Assembly: GCA_016235455.1 (NCBI GenBank)
Contig: JACRKZ010000101.1
Coordinates: 1-34,464, forward strand
Source of the DNA: Armatimonadota bacterium
GTDB lineage: Bacteria > Armatimonadota > UBA10988
Direction: 5' to 3'
Length of the DNA stretch: 34,464 bases
Shown here: positions 26,130-34,125 of the stretch, one piece after another
Position numbering within the stretch: position 1 is the stretch's first letter
Layout of the letters: every line of letters starts with the position of its first letter
Program-made: the position numbers and the translations under genes
The notes under the pieces: model-generated
What the model was told of the DNA's origin: nothing
Seen by the model: only the letters and a program-made list of their open reading frames with translations
The model's database searches: none

Positions 26130-27236
26130 ATGATGACGGCACGAGTCGGGTGGGCGGCCATGGGTGTTCTGGCGGTGCTGGGCGGCGCCGTGGCTGACGA
26201 GCCGCTGCCGACGCGCGAGCAGCTTATCGCCTGGGCGCGCGAGACGCTGGCCCTGATCGCGCGCGAGTTGCAGTCGCCCTACACCGGGTTGTACCTGGAC
26301 GAAGCGCACCTCGACGGACGGCGCAGCGGCCCGTGCTTCGCCTGGGGTGGCGGGGTCATGCTGTCCGCGCTGGACGCCGCGGCCAAGGTGGATGCTGCCT
26401 ACAAGCCGGCGCTCGAAGCCTATGCCAAGGGGCTGGAGCGCTACTGGAACCCGACCGGGCCGGTGCCTGGCTTCGACGTTCTGCCCGGGCCCAAGCCGGT
26501 CGACCGCTACTACGACGACAACGCCTGGCTGGTGCTGGGCTATGCCGAGGCCTATGAGGTCACCGGCAACGCCGCCTGGCTGGAGCGCGCCAAGGCCACG
26601 CTGACCTACGTGCTCAGCGGCGCCGATGACAAACTCGGCGGCGGGCTCTACTGGCGCGAAGTGCCGCGTGACACGAAGAACACCTGCATCAACGCGCCGG
26701 CCGTGGTCTGCTGCTACCGGCTGGCCAAGCTGACGGGCGATGCGAGCCTGGCCAAGCGCGGCGACGAGTTGCTGGCCTGGACGCTGGCCAACCTGCAGGA
26801 TCCGGCCGACGGGCTGATGTGGGACGCGAAGAAGCTGGACGGCACCATTGGTCGCGCCAAGTGGACGTACAACACCGGCCTGACCATCCGCGCGCTGGCC
26901 GACCCCAGTCGCGACGCGGCCTCGCTGGAGCAGGCGGTGAAGATGGCGCGCACGGCGGTGGCGCACTGGCAGGATCCGGCCACGGGAGCCATCCGCGACG
27001 ATGGTGCGTTCGCCCATCTGCTGACCGAGGCGCTGTTGTTCGTCGACCAACGCACGGGCCGCGCCGAGTTCAGGCCGGCGGTGCTGCGCGCCCTGGCCTT
27101 CCTCCATGCGAGGAACCGCGACGCCAACGGACATTACCCCAAGCGCTGGCAGGAAGCGCCGACCGCGCCGATCGAGGGCTGGAAGCTCATCGAGCAGGCA
27201 TCGGTGGTGCGGGGCTATCTGACGGCGGTGGAGTAG
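26130..27236 (+). CDS. Secreted GH76-like alpha/alpha-barrel glycosidase
   Basis: The 368-residue protein starts with a signal peptide (WAAMGVLAVLGGAVADE, cut about residue 22). The barrel carries RYYDDNAWLVLGYAEAY with the paired catalytic aspartates 129-130 that mark GH76, an alpha-1,6-mannanase family. GGGLYWRE and NTCINAPAVVCCYRLAKLTGD agree with it. Related families such as GH105 and N-acylglucosamine 2-epimerase share the fold, so the substrate is not certain. The ATG at 26130 has GGAGGA upstream. It reads towards the convergent hypD-like gene. Confidence 0.85.
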   Translation: MMTARVGWAAMGVLAVLGGAVADEPLPTREQLIAWARETLALIARELQSPYTGLYLDEAHLDGRRSGPCFAWGGGVMLSALDAAAKVDAAYKPALEAYAKGLERYWNPTGPVPGFDVLPGPKPVDRYYDDNAWLVLGYAEAYEVTGNAAWLERAKATLTYVLSGADDKLGGGLYWREVPRDTKNTCINAPAVVCCYRLAKLTGDASLAKRGDELLAWTLANLQDPADGLMWDAKKLDGTIGRAKWTYNTGLTIRALADPSRDAASLEQAVKMARTAVAHWQDPATGAIRDDGAFAHLLTEALLFVDQRTGRAEFRPAVLRALAFLHARNRDANGHYPKRWQEAPTAPIEGWKLIEQASVVRGYLTAVE

Positions 27237-27351
27237 CGCGAAGTTCGCGGTGTTGGGCTGATCACCGGGCACGCGCTGACGCGGCCGGCTGTTCGGCGGG
27301 CGAGTGGGCTTGCCTGCACGGAACGCCATGGCGCACAGCCGCCCTCGGCGA
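27237..27351. other. Convergent intergenic gap
   Basis: These 115 bases separate the GH76-like gene from the stop of the minus-strand glycyl radical enzyme gene. A six-base palindrome (CGCGAA/TTCGCG, near 27238) and a five-base inverted repeat are visible, but no terminator with a T run. No further gene was seen. Confidence 0.4.
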
Positions 27352-29712
27352 CTAGAATCCCTCATGCTCCGTGCGTTCGATGATCTCATCCTGCAACGCC
27401 CGCGACAGATCGCAGAAGTAGTCGCTGTAGCCCGCCACCCGCACAATCAGGTCGCGGTGCTTTTCGGGCTGGGCCTGCGCCTTGCGCAGCGTGTCGGCGC
27501 GGACCACGTTGAACTGCACATGATGGCCGTTGAGCCGGAAGTAGGTGCGTACCAGCCGGCCCATGTTCTCGATGCCCTCGTCGCCGGCCAGCAGGCTGGG
27601 TGTGAACTTGCAATTGAGCAGCGTGCCGCCCGTGCGCAGGTGGTCCATCTTGGCGGCGCTGAGCATCATCGCCGTCGGTCCGCGGCGGTCGGCGCCCTGC
27701 ACCGGGCTGATGCCTTCGGACACCGGCACGCCGGCACGGCGGCCGTCGGGCAGGGCGCCGATGACCTGGCCGAAGTAGACATGGCAGGTGGTTGGCAGCA
27801 TGTCGATGTGGTACTGCCCTCCGCGCGTGTTGGGGCGGCCGTCGACCGTGGCGAAGTAGGCCTCGAAACAGGCCCGCATGATATCGTCCGCCGCGTCGTC
27901 GTCGGTGCCGTACTTCGGCGCGTCGTTGAGCAACCTCCGGCGTAGCGGTTCCTGCCCAGCGAAGTCGTCAGCCAGAGCGGCGAGCAGTTCGTCCATGCTC
28001 AGCGTCGCGCGCTCATAGACGTGCGAGCGGATGGCGGCGAAGGCGTCAGTCAGCGTGCCGATACCCACGCCCTGGATGTAGCTGGTGTTGTAGCGCGCGC
28101 CGCCGGCATTGTAGTCGCGGCCCTTGGCAATGCAGTCATCGATGAGGATGCTCAGGAACGGCGCCGGCGCGTACTTGGCGTACATCCGCTCGATGAGCTG
28201 ATTGCCGCGGACCTTGATGTCGACGAAATGCCGGACCTGCGTCTGCCAGGCGGCGAACAGCTGGTCGTAGGTGCCGAACTCGCGCGCCTCTCCGGTCCGC
28301 GGGCCGAGCTGCCGGCCGGTGCGCGGGTCGCGGCCGTTGTTCAGCGTCAGTTCCAGCACCTTGGGCAGGTTGAAGTAGCCGGTGAGGACATACGCCTCCT
28401 TGCCGAACGCGCCGGCCTCGACGCAGCCGCTGGTGCCCGCGGCACGCGCGTCGGCGATGGACTTGCCCTGGCGCAGCAGTTCCTCGATCACCGCGTCGCA
28501 GTTGAACACCGAGGGGAAGCCGTAGCCCTGGCGGATGACGCGGCAGGCGGCGTGGAGGAAGTGGTCCGGGTTCTGTCGCGAGAGCTGGATGTTGTTGCTC
28601 GGCTGGAGCAGGTGCATCTCATCGATGACCTCCAGCAGCAGGTATGAGACGTCGTTGACCGCATCGCTGCCGTCGGCGCGTACGCCACCGAGGTTGATGT
28701 TGCAGAAGTCGGTGTAGGTGCCGCTCTCGGCCGCCGTCACGCCCACTTTGGGCGGTGCGGGATGGTTGTTGAACTTGACCCAGAAGCACTCGAGCAACTC
28801 GGTGGCGCGCTCGCGGTCCAGGCTACCATCGGCCAGGCCGGCGGCGTAGAAGGGCGCCAGGTGCTGGTCGAGATGGCCGGGGTTGAAGCTGTCCCAGCCG
28901 TTCAACTCGGTGATCACCGCCAGGTGGCACCACCAGTACATCTGCAGCGCTTCCCAGAAGTTGCGCGGCGGCTCGGCTGGCACCCGCTCGCAGACCTCGG
29001 CGATACGCAGCAGCTCAGCGGCGCGCGCGGCGTCGGCGCAGGTGGTGGCCTTCACTCGGGCCAGGTCGGCGTGGCGCTGGCTGAATACGATGACCGCCTC
29101 GGCGGCGATGTGCATGGCCTGGAGCTGCTCATCGCGCGAGTGCGCGTCGGGGTCGGTCTCCCAGTCCAGCGCGGCGCGCGCCGCGGCGATGTCGGCCTGG
29201 AAGCCCCTCATGCCCTTGGCATACATCTTGCCATCGGCGACGGTGTGGCCCGGCGCGCGCTGCTCCATGAACTCGGTGAAGACGCCAGCCTCATAGGCGG
29301 CGTGCCACTCGGGCGGCAGCTGGCCCATCAGGCGGTCGCGCATGGAGCGGCCCTGCCAGTAGGGGATGACCGTCTGCTCGTAGGTCTCGACCACCTCGTC
29401 GTCGACGCGATACCAGGTCAGCGGCCGGCTGTCGAGCACGCGCAGATCTTCCGCTGAGTGACAGGTGAGCTCGGGGAAGGTCGGTGTGAGCTTGGGCGCC
29501 GGGCCGCGCTCGCCGACGATCAGTTCGTCATCGCCCAGGTAGATGGTCTTGGTGGCACAGAGATGCCAGAAGGCCTTGGCCCGCTGCACCGGCACCGAGT
29601 GGCGGCCGTTCTCGGCCAGGTAGAACTCGGTCATCAGCCGCGCGCGCTCGGCCGAGATGCGCGGCTCGGTATCCAGGCTCAGACGGCGAAGACGTTCGAC
29701 ACGCTCGGTCAC
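27352..29712 (-). CDS. hypD: Glycyl radical enzyme, probable trans-4-hydroxy-L-proline dehydratase
   Basis: The 786-residue protein is a complete glycyl radical enzyme. The thiyl cysteine is Cys430 with Glu432 (GTSGCVE), and the glycyl loop is RVAGYSDYF with Gly761. Set beside my memory of C. difficile HypD, the active-site residues occur at a constant offset of four: Phe148, His156, Asp274, Ser330, Phe336, Tyr446 and Thr641. These are not expected as a set in pyruvate formate-lyase. The reaction would give pyrroline-5-carboxylate from hydroxyproline. A GTG start with AGGAG eight bases upstream is used. No radical SAM activating enzyme lies in this window, although one is usually next to hypD. 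This hypD is unrelated to the hydrogenase gene of the same name. Confidence 0.9.
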   Translation of the reverse strand: MTERVERLRRLSLDTEPRISAERARLMTEFYLAENGRHSVPVQRAKAFWHLCATKTIYLGDDELIVGERGPAPKLTPTFPELTCHSAEDLRVLDSRPLTWYRVDDEVVETYEQTVIPYWQGRSMRDRLMGQLPPEWHAAYEAGVFTEFMEQRAPGHTVADGKMYAKGMRGFQADIAAARAALDWETDPDAHSRDEQLQAMHIAAEAVIVFSQRHADLARVKATTCADAARAAELLRIAEVCERVPAEPPRNFWEALQMYWWCHLAVITELNGWDSFNPGHLDQHLAPFYAAGLADGSLDRERATELLECFWVKFNNHPAPPKVGVTAAESGTYTDFCNINLGGVRADGSDAVNDVSYLLLEVIDEMHLLQPSNNIQLSRQNPDHFLHAACRVIRQGYGFPSVFNCDAVIEELLRQGKSIADARAAGTSGCVEAGAFGKEAYVLTGYFNLPKVLELTLNNGRDPRTGRQLGPRTGEAREFGTYDQLFAAWQTQVRHFVDIKVRGNQLIERMYAKYAPAPFLSILIDDCIAKGRDYNAGGARYNTSYIQGVGIGTLTDAFAAIRSHVYERATLSMDELLAALADDFAGQEPLRRRLLNDAPKYGTDDDAADDIMRACFEAYFATVDGRPNTRGGQYHIDMLPTTCHVYFGQVIGALPDGRRAGVPVSEGISPVQGADRRGPTAMMLSAAKMDHLRTGGTLLNCKFTPSLLAGDEGIENMGRLVRTYFRLNGHHVQFNVVRADTLRKAQAQPEKHRDLIVRVAGYSDYFCDLSRALQDEIIERTEHEGF

Positions 29713-29724
29713 GCGACAAGCTCC

Positions 29725-29762
29725 TGACCCGATATCGTGACCCGATCGGCCCGATTTGGCAA
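29725..29762 (-). promoter_or_regulatory. Candidate operator repeats and -35 box upstream of hypD
   Basis: TGACCCGAT occurs at 29725-29733 and again at 29738-29746, 13 bases apart, with a partial CCCGAT at 29750-29755. On the minus strand TTGCCA (29762-29757), five of six from the -35 consensus, lies just ahead. No strong -10 box follows at a good distance. The repeats lie between this box and the ribosome binding site, so a repressor site is plausible. Confidence 0.4.
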
Positions 29763-29878
29763 GCGCGGGCGCGGGCGCGCTGCGCGTGGGGCGTCAGGCG
29801 TGAGGCGCGGGGGGGAGCAACACCGCGCCGATGGGCGGAACCAACCACGTGTCCAGCACCCCGACGCCCGACGCCTGC

Positions 29879-29907
29879 TTGCGGCCAGCGCCGCCAGCGG
29901 GGATAAT
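29879..29907 (+). promoter_or_regulatory. ppk1: Candidate promoter for ppk1
   Basis: TTGCGG (29879-29884) and GATAAT (29902-29907) are 17 bases apart. The -10 box matches five of six positions. Transcription would start about 14 bases before the ATG at 29928, leaving room for the AAGAAGGG ribosome binding site. It lies in the 215-base divergent gap. Confidence 0.5.
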
Positions 29908-29927
29908 GGGAGGCCAAGAAGGGCACC

Positions 29928-32063
29928 ATGGACCTCAAGGACGCACGGCTGTACATCAACCGCGAGCAGAGCTGGCTGGAGTTCAACCATCGCGTGCTGG
30001 AAGAGGCCAGCGATCCGCACAATCCGCTGCTCGAGCAGCTCAAGTTCCTGGCCATCGTCTCGAGCAATCTGGACGAGTTCTTCATGGTCCGCGTGGCCGG
30101 CGTCATGAGCCAGGTCCATGCCGGCGTGACGCGCGCCAAAGGCACCGACCCTTCACCGCCGGCGTTGCTCGCCGCGATTCGCCGTCGCACGCAGCGCATG
30201 GTGCGCGAGCAGTACCAGAGGCTACGCGAGGGAGTGTTGCCCGGGCTGCGCGCCGAGGGCTTGCGGCTGCTGGCGCTGACCGAGCTGACGGCCGAGCAGC
30301 GCGAGGCGGCCGACCGCTTCTTCCGCGAGCGCGCCTTCCCCGTGCTGTCGCCACTGGCCATCGATCCGGCCCATCCGGTGCCGCACCTGCACAACATGTC
30401 GCTCAACCTCATCGTGGCGCTCGAGGGACCCGCCAACGGCGAGGCCTGCGGGCCGCTGGCCTTCGTCGAGGTGCCGGCGGTGCTGCCGCGCTTCGTGCCG
30501 CTGCCCAGCGCCGACGGGCAGCGCGACTTCATCGCCCTGGGTAGCCTGATCGCGGCGCATCTGGGCGAGCTGTTCCTGGGCTATGGCGTGCGCAGCGCCA
30601 CGCTGTTCAGAGTCACGCGCGACGCCGACCTGAACATCGATGAGGACGACGCCGAGGACCTGCTGCGCGATATCGAGCAGGCGCTGCGCGAGCGCGACCG
30701 CGGCCGGCCGGTGCGCCTCGAGATTGAGGCCGGGTGCGACACGGAGTCGCTGGCCTACCTGCAGCGCACGCTGGAGCTGGGTGATGACGACACGTACGTC
30801 ATCGACGGCCCGCTGAACCTCAAGGACTTCTTCGCGCTGGCCGGCACACCGGGCTTCGATCGGCTGCGCTACCGCTCATTCCTGCCGCGCATCACGCTCG
30901 ATGCCGACGGGCAGGACGACCTGTTCGCCGCCATCCGGCGCCGGCCGATCTTCATGCACCACCCGTTCGACAGCTTCGCCACGGTGGTCGAGTTCCTGCG
31001 GCAGGCCGCCGACGACCCGGACGTGCTGGCCATCAAGATGACGCTGTACCGCACCAGCGGCGACTCGCCCGTGGTGCAGGCGCTGGCCCGCGCCGCTGAG
31101 AACGGCAAGCAGGTGGCCGCACTGGTCGAACTCAAGGCGCGCTTCGACGAAGGGTCCAACATCCGCTGGGCACGCGCGCTGGAGCAGGCGGGCGTGCATG
31201 TAGTCTATGGACTGGTCGGCCTCAAGACCCACTGCAAAGTGGTCAGCGTGGTGCGGCGCGAGCGCGAAGGCCTGCGCTTCTACGTTCATCTGGGCACCGG
31301 CAACTACCATCCGCAGACCGCGCGGCTGTATACCGATTGCGGGCTGCTGACCTGCGACCAGGCCATCGGCGAGGACGTCAGCCAGCTCTTCAACATCCTC
31401 ACCGGCTACAGCCAGTTCCCCACCTGGCGCAAGCTGGCTGTGGCGCCCGAGGACCTCAAGAAGCGCGTCATCGAGCTGATCCGTGCCGAGGCCGAGTTGG
31501 CGCGCTCCGGGGTGGGCGGGCAGGTCATCGCCAAGTGCAACGCCATCATCGAGCCCGACGTCATCGAGGCGTTGTACGAGGCGTCCATGGCCGGCGTGCA
31601 GATTGACCTCATCAGCCGCGGCATCTGCGGGCTGGTGCCTGGCGTCAAAGGCGTGAGCGAGACCATCCGCGTGCGCAGCATCGTCGGTCGCTTCCTCGAG
31701 CACAGCCGCGTGTTCTGCTTCGGCAACGGCGGCGACCCCAAGCTCTACATGGCCAGCGCCGACTGGATGGAGCGCAACCTCAACCGGCGCATCGAAACCA
31801 TGTTCCCCATCGAGGACCCGGCACTGCGCGACCACATCATCCGCGACATCCTCATGGTCTATCTGGCCGACAACGCCAAGGCCCGGCTGCTGCAGTCCGA
31901 CGGCTCGTGGGTGCGACCCGCCCGCGCGGTGGACGCCCCGCTGCTCAATGCCCAGGAGGAGTTCCTGCGCCTGTCGGCCCAGAGCGACCCCAGCCGCACG
32001 GTCCGCAAATTCGGCGCCAGTTCGCGCTTCTTGGCTCGGGGCGCGGCCAGAACGCCCAAATGA
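29928..32063 (+). CDS. ppk1: Polyphosphate kinase 1
   Basis: PPK1 (711 residues) builds polyphosphate from ATP, reversibly, at the membrane. The start YINREQSWLEFNHRVLEEA and the SNLDEFFMVRVAG segment are invariant. The phosphorylated histidine is His454 (FYVHLGTGNYH), and the second active-site histidine is His592 (GRFLEHSRVF). SADWMERNLNRRIE marks the C-terminal domain. Length is typical. No exopolyphosphatase gene lies nearby. The gene converges on the lipoprotein gene. Confidence 0.97.
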   Translation: MDLKDARLYINREQSWLEFNHRVLEEASDPHNPLLEQLKFLAIVSSNLDEFFMVRVAGVMSQVHAGVTRAKGTDPSPPALLAAIRRRTQRMVREQYQRLREGVLPGLRAEGLRLLALTELTAEQREAADRFFRERAFPVLSPLAIDPAHPVPHLHNMSLNLIVALEGPANGEACGPLAFVEVPAVLPRFVPLPSADGQRDFIALGSLIAAHLGELFLGYGVRSATLFRVTRDADLNIDEDDAEDLLRDIEQALRERDRGRPVRLEIEAGCDTESLAYLQRTLELGDDDTYVIDGPLNLKDFFALAGTPGFDRLRYRSFLPRITLDADGQDDLFAAIRRRPIFMHHPFDSFATVVEFLRQAADDPDVLAIKMTLYRTSGDSPVVQALARAAENGKQVAALVELKARFDEGSNIRWARALEQAGVHVVYGLVGLKTHCKVVSVVRREREGLRFYVHLGTGNYHPQTARLYTDCGLLTCDQAIGEDVSQLFNILTGYSQFPTWRKLAVAPEDLKKRVIELIRAEAELARSGVGGQVIAKCNAIIEPDVIEALYEASMAGVQIDLISRGICGLVPGVKGVSETIRVRSIVGRFLEHSRVFCFGNGGDPKLYMASADWMERNLNRRIETMFPIEDPALRDHIIRDILMVYLADNAKARLLQSDGSWVRPARAVDAPLLNAQEEFLRLSAQSDPSRTVRKFGASSRFLARGAARTPK

Positions 32064-32065
32064 GT

Positions 32066-32097
32066 GAGGCGCGCCCCGTGTGAGCGGGGCGCGCCTC
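32066..32097. terminator. Bidirectional terminator-like stem between ppk1 and the lipoprotein gene
   Basis: Arms 32066-32078 and 32085-32097 pair perfectly over 13 GC-rich positions around a six-base loop TGTGAG. It begins three bases past the ppk1 stop and ends 17 bases before the stop of the convergent gene. Neither side has a clear T run, so intrinsic termination is likely but not proved. Confidence 0.65.
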
Positions 32098-32114
32098 GAC
32101 TTCGCCACGCTGGG

Positions 32115-33749
32115 TCAGCGCTTGCTCGTCTTGCGGTCGGGCTTGTACCCGCCACCTGTGCCGAACCCGTTGCCGGGCTCCACGGTGCCACCACCACCAC
32201 CGCCGCCGTCGACGGGCGGCACGTACGTCTCGAGCACCAGGTCGACGCCGTCGACGGTGCCGGACGTGGCCTCGATGGTGGTCGAGTTCCACTCGTAGCC
32301 ATCGGCGAAGGCGCTGACCGTGACCGTGCCTCCCTCAACATCGAGGGTGTAGCGACCGTTCTCATCGGTCTGGGCCACGCCGCCGGGCGGCATCATGTCG
32401 GCGCCCATCTTGACGCGCTTCCCGCGAGTGGGCCGGTTGCCCACTGCGGCGTAGGGCATGTAGACGTTGCCGTAGGCGTTGACCCACGCACCCGCGATGG
32501 GCACCAGGCTGCCGCTCGCTTGCCGCCCGCGCACCGTGCCACTCACGTGGACCAGGTTGCTGACCATCGTGGTGTTGACGGTCTGGTGGCCTTGGGCGGT
32601 GAAGGTCACCGTCTGTTCGACGCGCTGATAGCCGAACCGCCAGAACACCACCGTGTACGTGCCGGGCACGATGTTGGCGATGCTGTAGTGGCCCTGGGCA
32701 TCGGTCATGGTCGACTTGCCGCGCCAGAACGGCGGGACCATCCACGGGTCGATGTTGTTCAGTTCCTCGGTCGTGCCGCCGCCCGTGGCGGTCATCACGT
32801 CACCCGGGTCGGCGCCGCCGGCGTCGGTGCCACCGGTGTCGGTGCCGCCGGTGTCGGTGCCGCCGGTGTCCGCACCGCCGGTGTCGGTGCCGGTGCCGTC
32901 GGTCGGGTCAGCCTGGCGCGAGCGCCGAGCGGGCGAGCCGTTGGCCAGGGGCATGGGGAAGTCGCCACTGGTGACCGGCCACACGTCGACGCGAACCGCG
33001 GCCAGGGGGCCGGTGACGCCTTCCGACGTGCCGGTGACCGTGCCCTCGATGGAGGCATTGTTCGGGTCGACGGGCACCAACTGGGCATCGGCCGTTGCCG
33101 TCGTGCCGGCGCCGACCCAAGTGCCCACCTCCGCGGCTTCGAAGCCGTCAGCGGCGATCTCAATGGAATACGGGCCGACCAGGGCGCCGGTCAGCACATA
33201 CGAACCTGAGGAGTTGGTGACGGCCGTGCGCGGCGGCGGCCGGTTGGCGTCGGTGTTGTCGGTGGCCTGACGGCGCGCCGAGCCATTGGCGGCGTCCACG
33301 CCGCTGGCTACGCCAGGTGCCGTGGCATCGCCGTAGGCCCACATGAGCGGCGTCAGGCGCGCCGAGATGCGGGCCCCGACGATGGGCTGGCCGGTGGCGG
33401 AGTTGGTCACCAGACCGGCGATCTGGCCGACCTCCACCAATTCCACCTGGCTCACGTCGGTGGCATCGCCATCGACGACGCGCACCAGCACGGCGCCGCC
33501 CATATTGCCGGGCGCCGTGACCGACAGGGTGTATTCACCCGGCGGCACATTGGGCAGCGAGAATGAGCCATCCGCTCCCACCGGGCAACTCAGCGAGGTG
33601 CCCTCAATGCGCACGGTGCCGCCGGCCGCGTTGGTCAGCCGACCCGTGACGCGTCCGTTGCCACCCGAGCCGCCACCGGCGCTGCTGCCGCAGCCGGCGA
33701 CCAGTGCGCCGATCGCCAGCGCCGCCAGCGTCGCGCGTAACCATCTCAT
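32115..33749 (-). CDS. Lipoprotein with carboxypeptidase-regulatory-like domains
   Basis: The 544-residue product has a lipoprotein signal (LAALAIGALVAGC), with Cys20 the lipidated residue. At least three carboxypeptidase-regulatory-like beta domains follow, seen from repeated patterns such as GSFSLPNVPPGEYTLSV, GHYSIANIVPGTYTVVF and GRYTLDVEGGTVTVSA. Between the second and third is a low-complexity linker of GGTDT-type repeats. It ends with a glycine run and a basic tail. The ATG at 33749 has GGGAG eight bases upstream; one two codons earlier is too close to it. Function is unknown; an extracellular adhesive or binding role is inferred. Confidence 0.82.
   Translation of the reverse strand: MRWLRATLAALAIGALVAGCGSSAGGGSGGNGRVTGRLTNAAGGTVRIEGTSLSCPVGADGSFSLPNVPPGEYTLSVTAPGNMGGAVLVRVVDGDATDVSQVELVEVGQIAGLVTNSATGQPIVGARISARLTPLMWAYGDATAPGVASGVDAANGSARRQATDNTDANRPPPRTAVTNSSGSYVLTGALVGPYSIEIAADGFEAAEVGTWVGAGTTATADAQLVPVDPNNASIEGTVTGTSEGVTGPLAAVRVDVWPVTSGDFPMPLANGSPARRSRQADPTDGTGTDTGGADTGGTDTGGTDTGGTDAGGADPGDVMTATGGGTTEELNNIDPWMVPPFWRGKSTMTDAQGHYSIANIVPGTYTVVFWRFGYQRVEQTVTFTAQGHQTVNTTMVSNLVHVSGTVRGRQASGSLVPIAGAWVNAYGNVYMPYAAVGNRPTRGKRVKMGADMMPPGGVAQTDENGRYTLDVEGGTVTVSAFADGYEWNSTTIEATSGTVDGVDLVLETYVPPVDGGGGGGGTVEPGNGFGTGGGYKPDRKTSKR
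32806..32895 (-). repeat. 15-bp tandem repeat encoding GGTDT-type units
   Basis: Six imperfect 15-base units (for example GTGTCGGTGCCGCCG on the plus strand at 32836-32850 and 32851-32865) encode a five-residue repeat in the lipoprotein linker. Copy change would keep the reading frame and alter only linker length. Confidence 0.85.
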
Positions 33750-33797
33750 GGTCATATCTCCCTCTGGGCGTGTGGATTGCTCTAACGCGCGCGCGAA

Positions 33798-33813
33798 CAC
33801 GTTCTTCAACGTG
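33798..33813. promoter_or_regulatory. Inverted repeat in the lipoprotein/antitoxin divergent gap
   Basis: CACGTT (33798-33803) and AACGTG (33808-33813) form a perfect inverted repeat with a four-base spacer CTTC. It lies 49 bases from the lipoprotein start and 88 from the antitoxin start, a possible operator for either. No convincing promoter boxes were found beside it. Confidence 0.35.
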
Positions 33814-33900
33814 CTGGGCCGTCTCTTGGTGAGTATGGCACATTGGGGTGCGCCGCGACAGGCCGTTTGGGCCGGTGCTGGAATGGTAGTGGAGACGGCG

Positions 33901-34125
33901 ATGAGCGTGCGGGAGATCGTCGAGCAGATCGGCCGGCTGGCGACGGAGGAACTGGCGTTGGTGCGTGTAGCGCTTGACGCTGCGCCAGTGGCCCGCGGGG
34001 ACGTTTCGTCTCTGGCAGCGCGCTATGCCGAGGTGCTGGCACGCCTTGATGACGGCTACTGCGACGGCGACGGCAGCCCAGTTGCTGACACCATCGACGA
34101 TGTGCTCTATGGCCGCGCACAGTGA
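33901..34125 (+). CDS. Putative antitoxin of a VapBC-type pair
   Basis: The 74-residue protein has an N-terminal helix SVREIVEQIGRLATEELALV, similar to small antitoxins that precede PIN-domain toxins, and an acidic C-terminus. It lacks an obvious DNA-binding motif, so the call rests mainly on its position: the next gene is a PIN domain overlapping by four bases (GTGA). ATG at 33901 was chosen because GGAGA lies five bases upstream; the frame extends far upstream, antisense to the lipoprotein gene, without support. Confidence 0.6.
   Translation: MSVREIVEQIGRLATEELALVRVALDAAPVARGDVSSLAARYAEVLARLDDGYCDGDGSPVADTIDDVLYGRAQ

Noticed and set aside
27352..29712. Annotation as pyruvate formate-lyase
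   Set aside because: The protein has GCVE rather than the adjacent cysteine pair of pyruvate formate-lyase, and its pocket residues match HypD.
29791..29874. Inverted repeat GCGTCAGGCG/CGCCCGACGC upstream of ppk1
   Set aside because: It has one mismatch and a loop of about 64 bases in very GC-rich DNA, so chance is likely.
32806..32895. CRISPR-like array
   Set aside because: The units are 15 bases long, contiguous, without spacers and in frame within a lipoprotein gene.
33343..33900. Upstream extension of the antitoxin reading frame
   Set aside because: It runs antisense to the lipoprotein coding region, has Pro/Ser/Thr-biased composition, and the ATG at 33901 has a good ribosome binding site.
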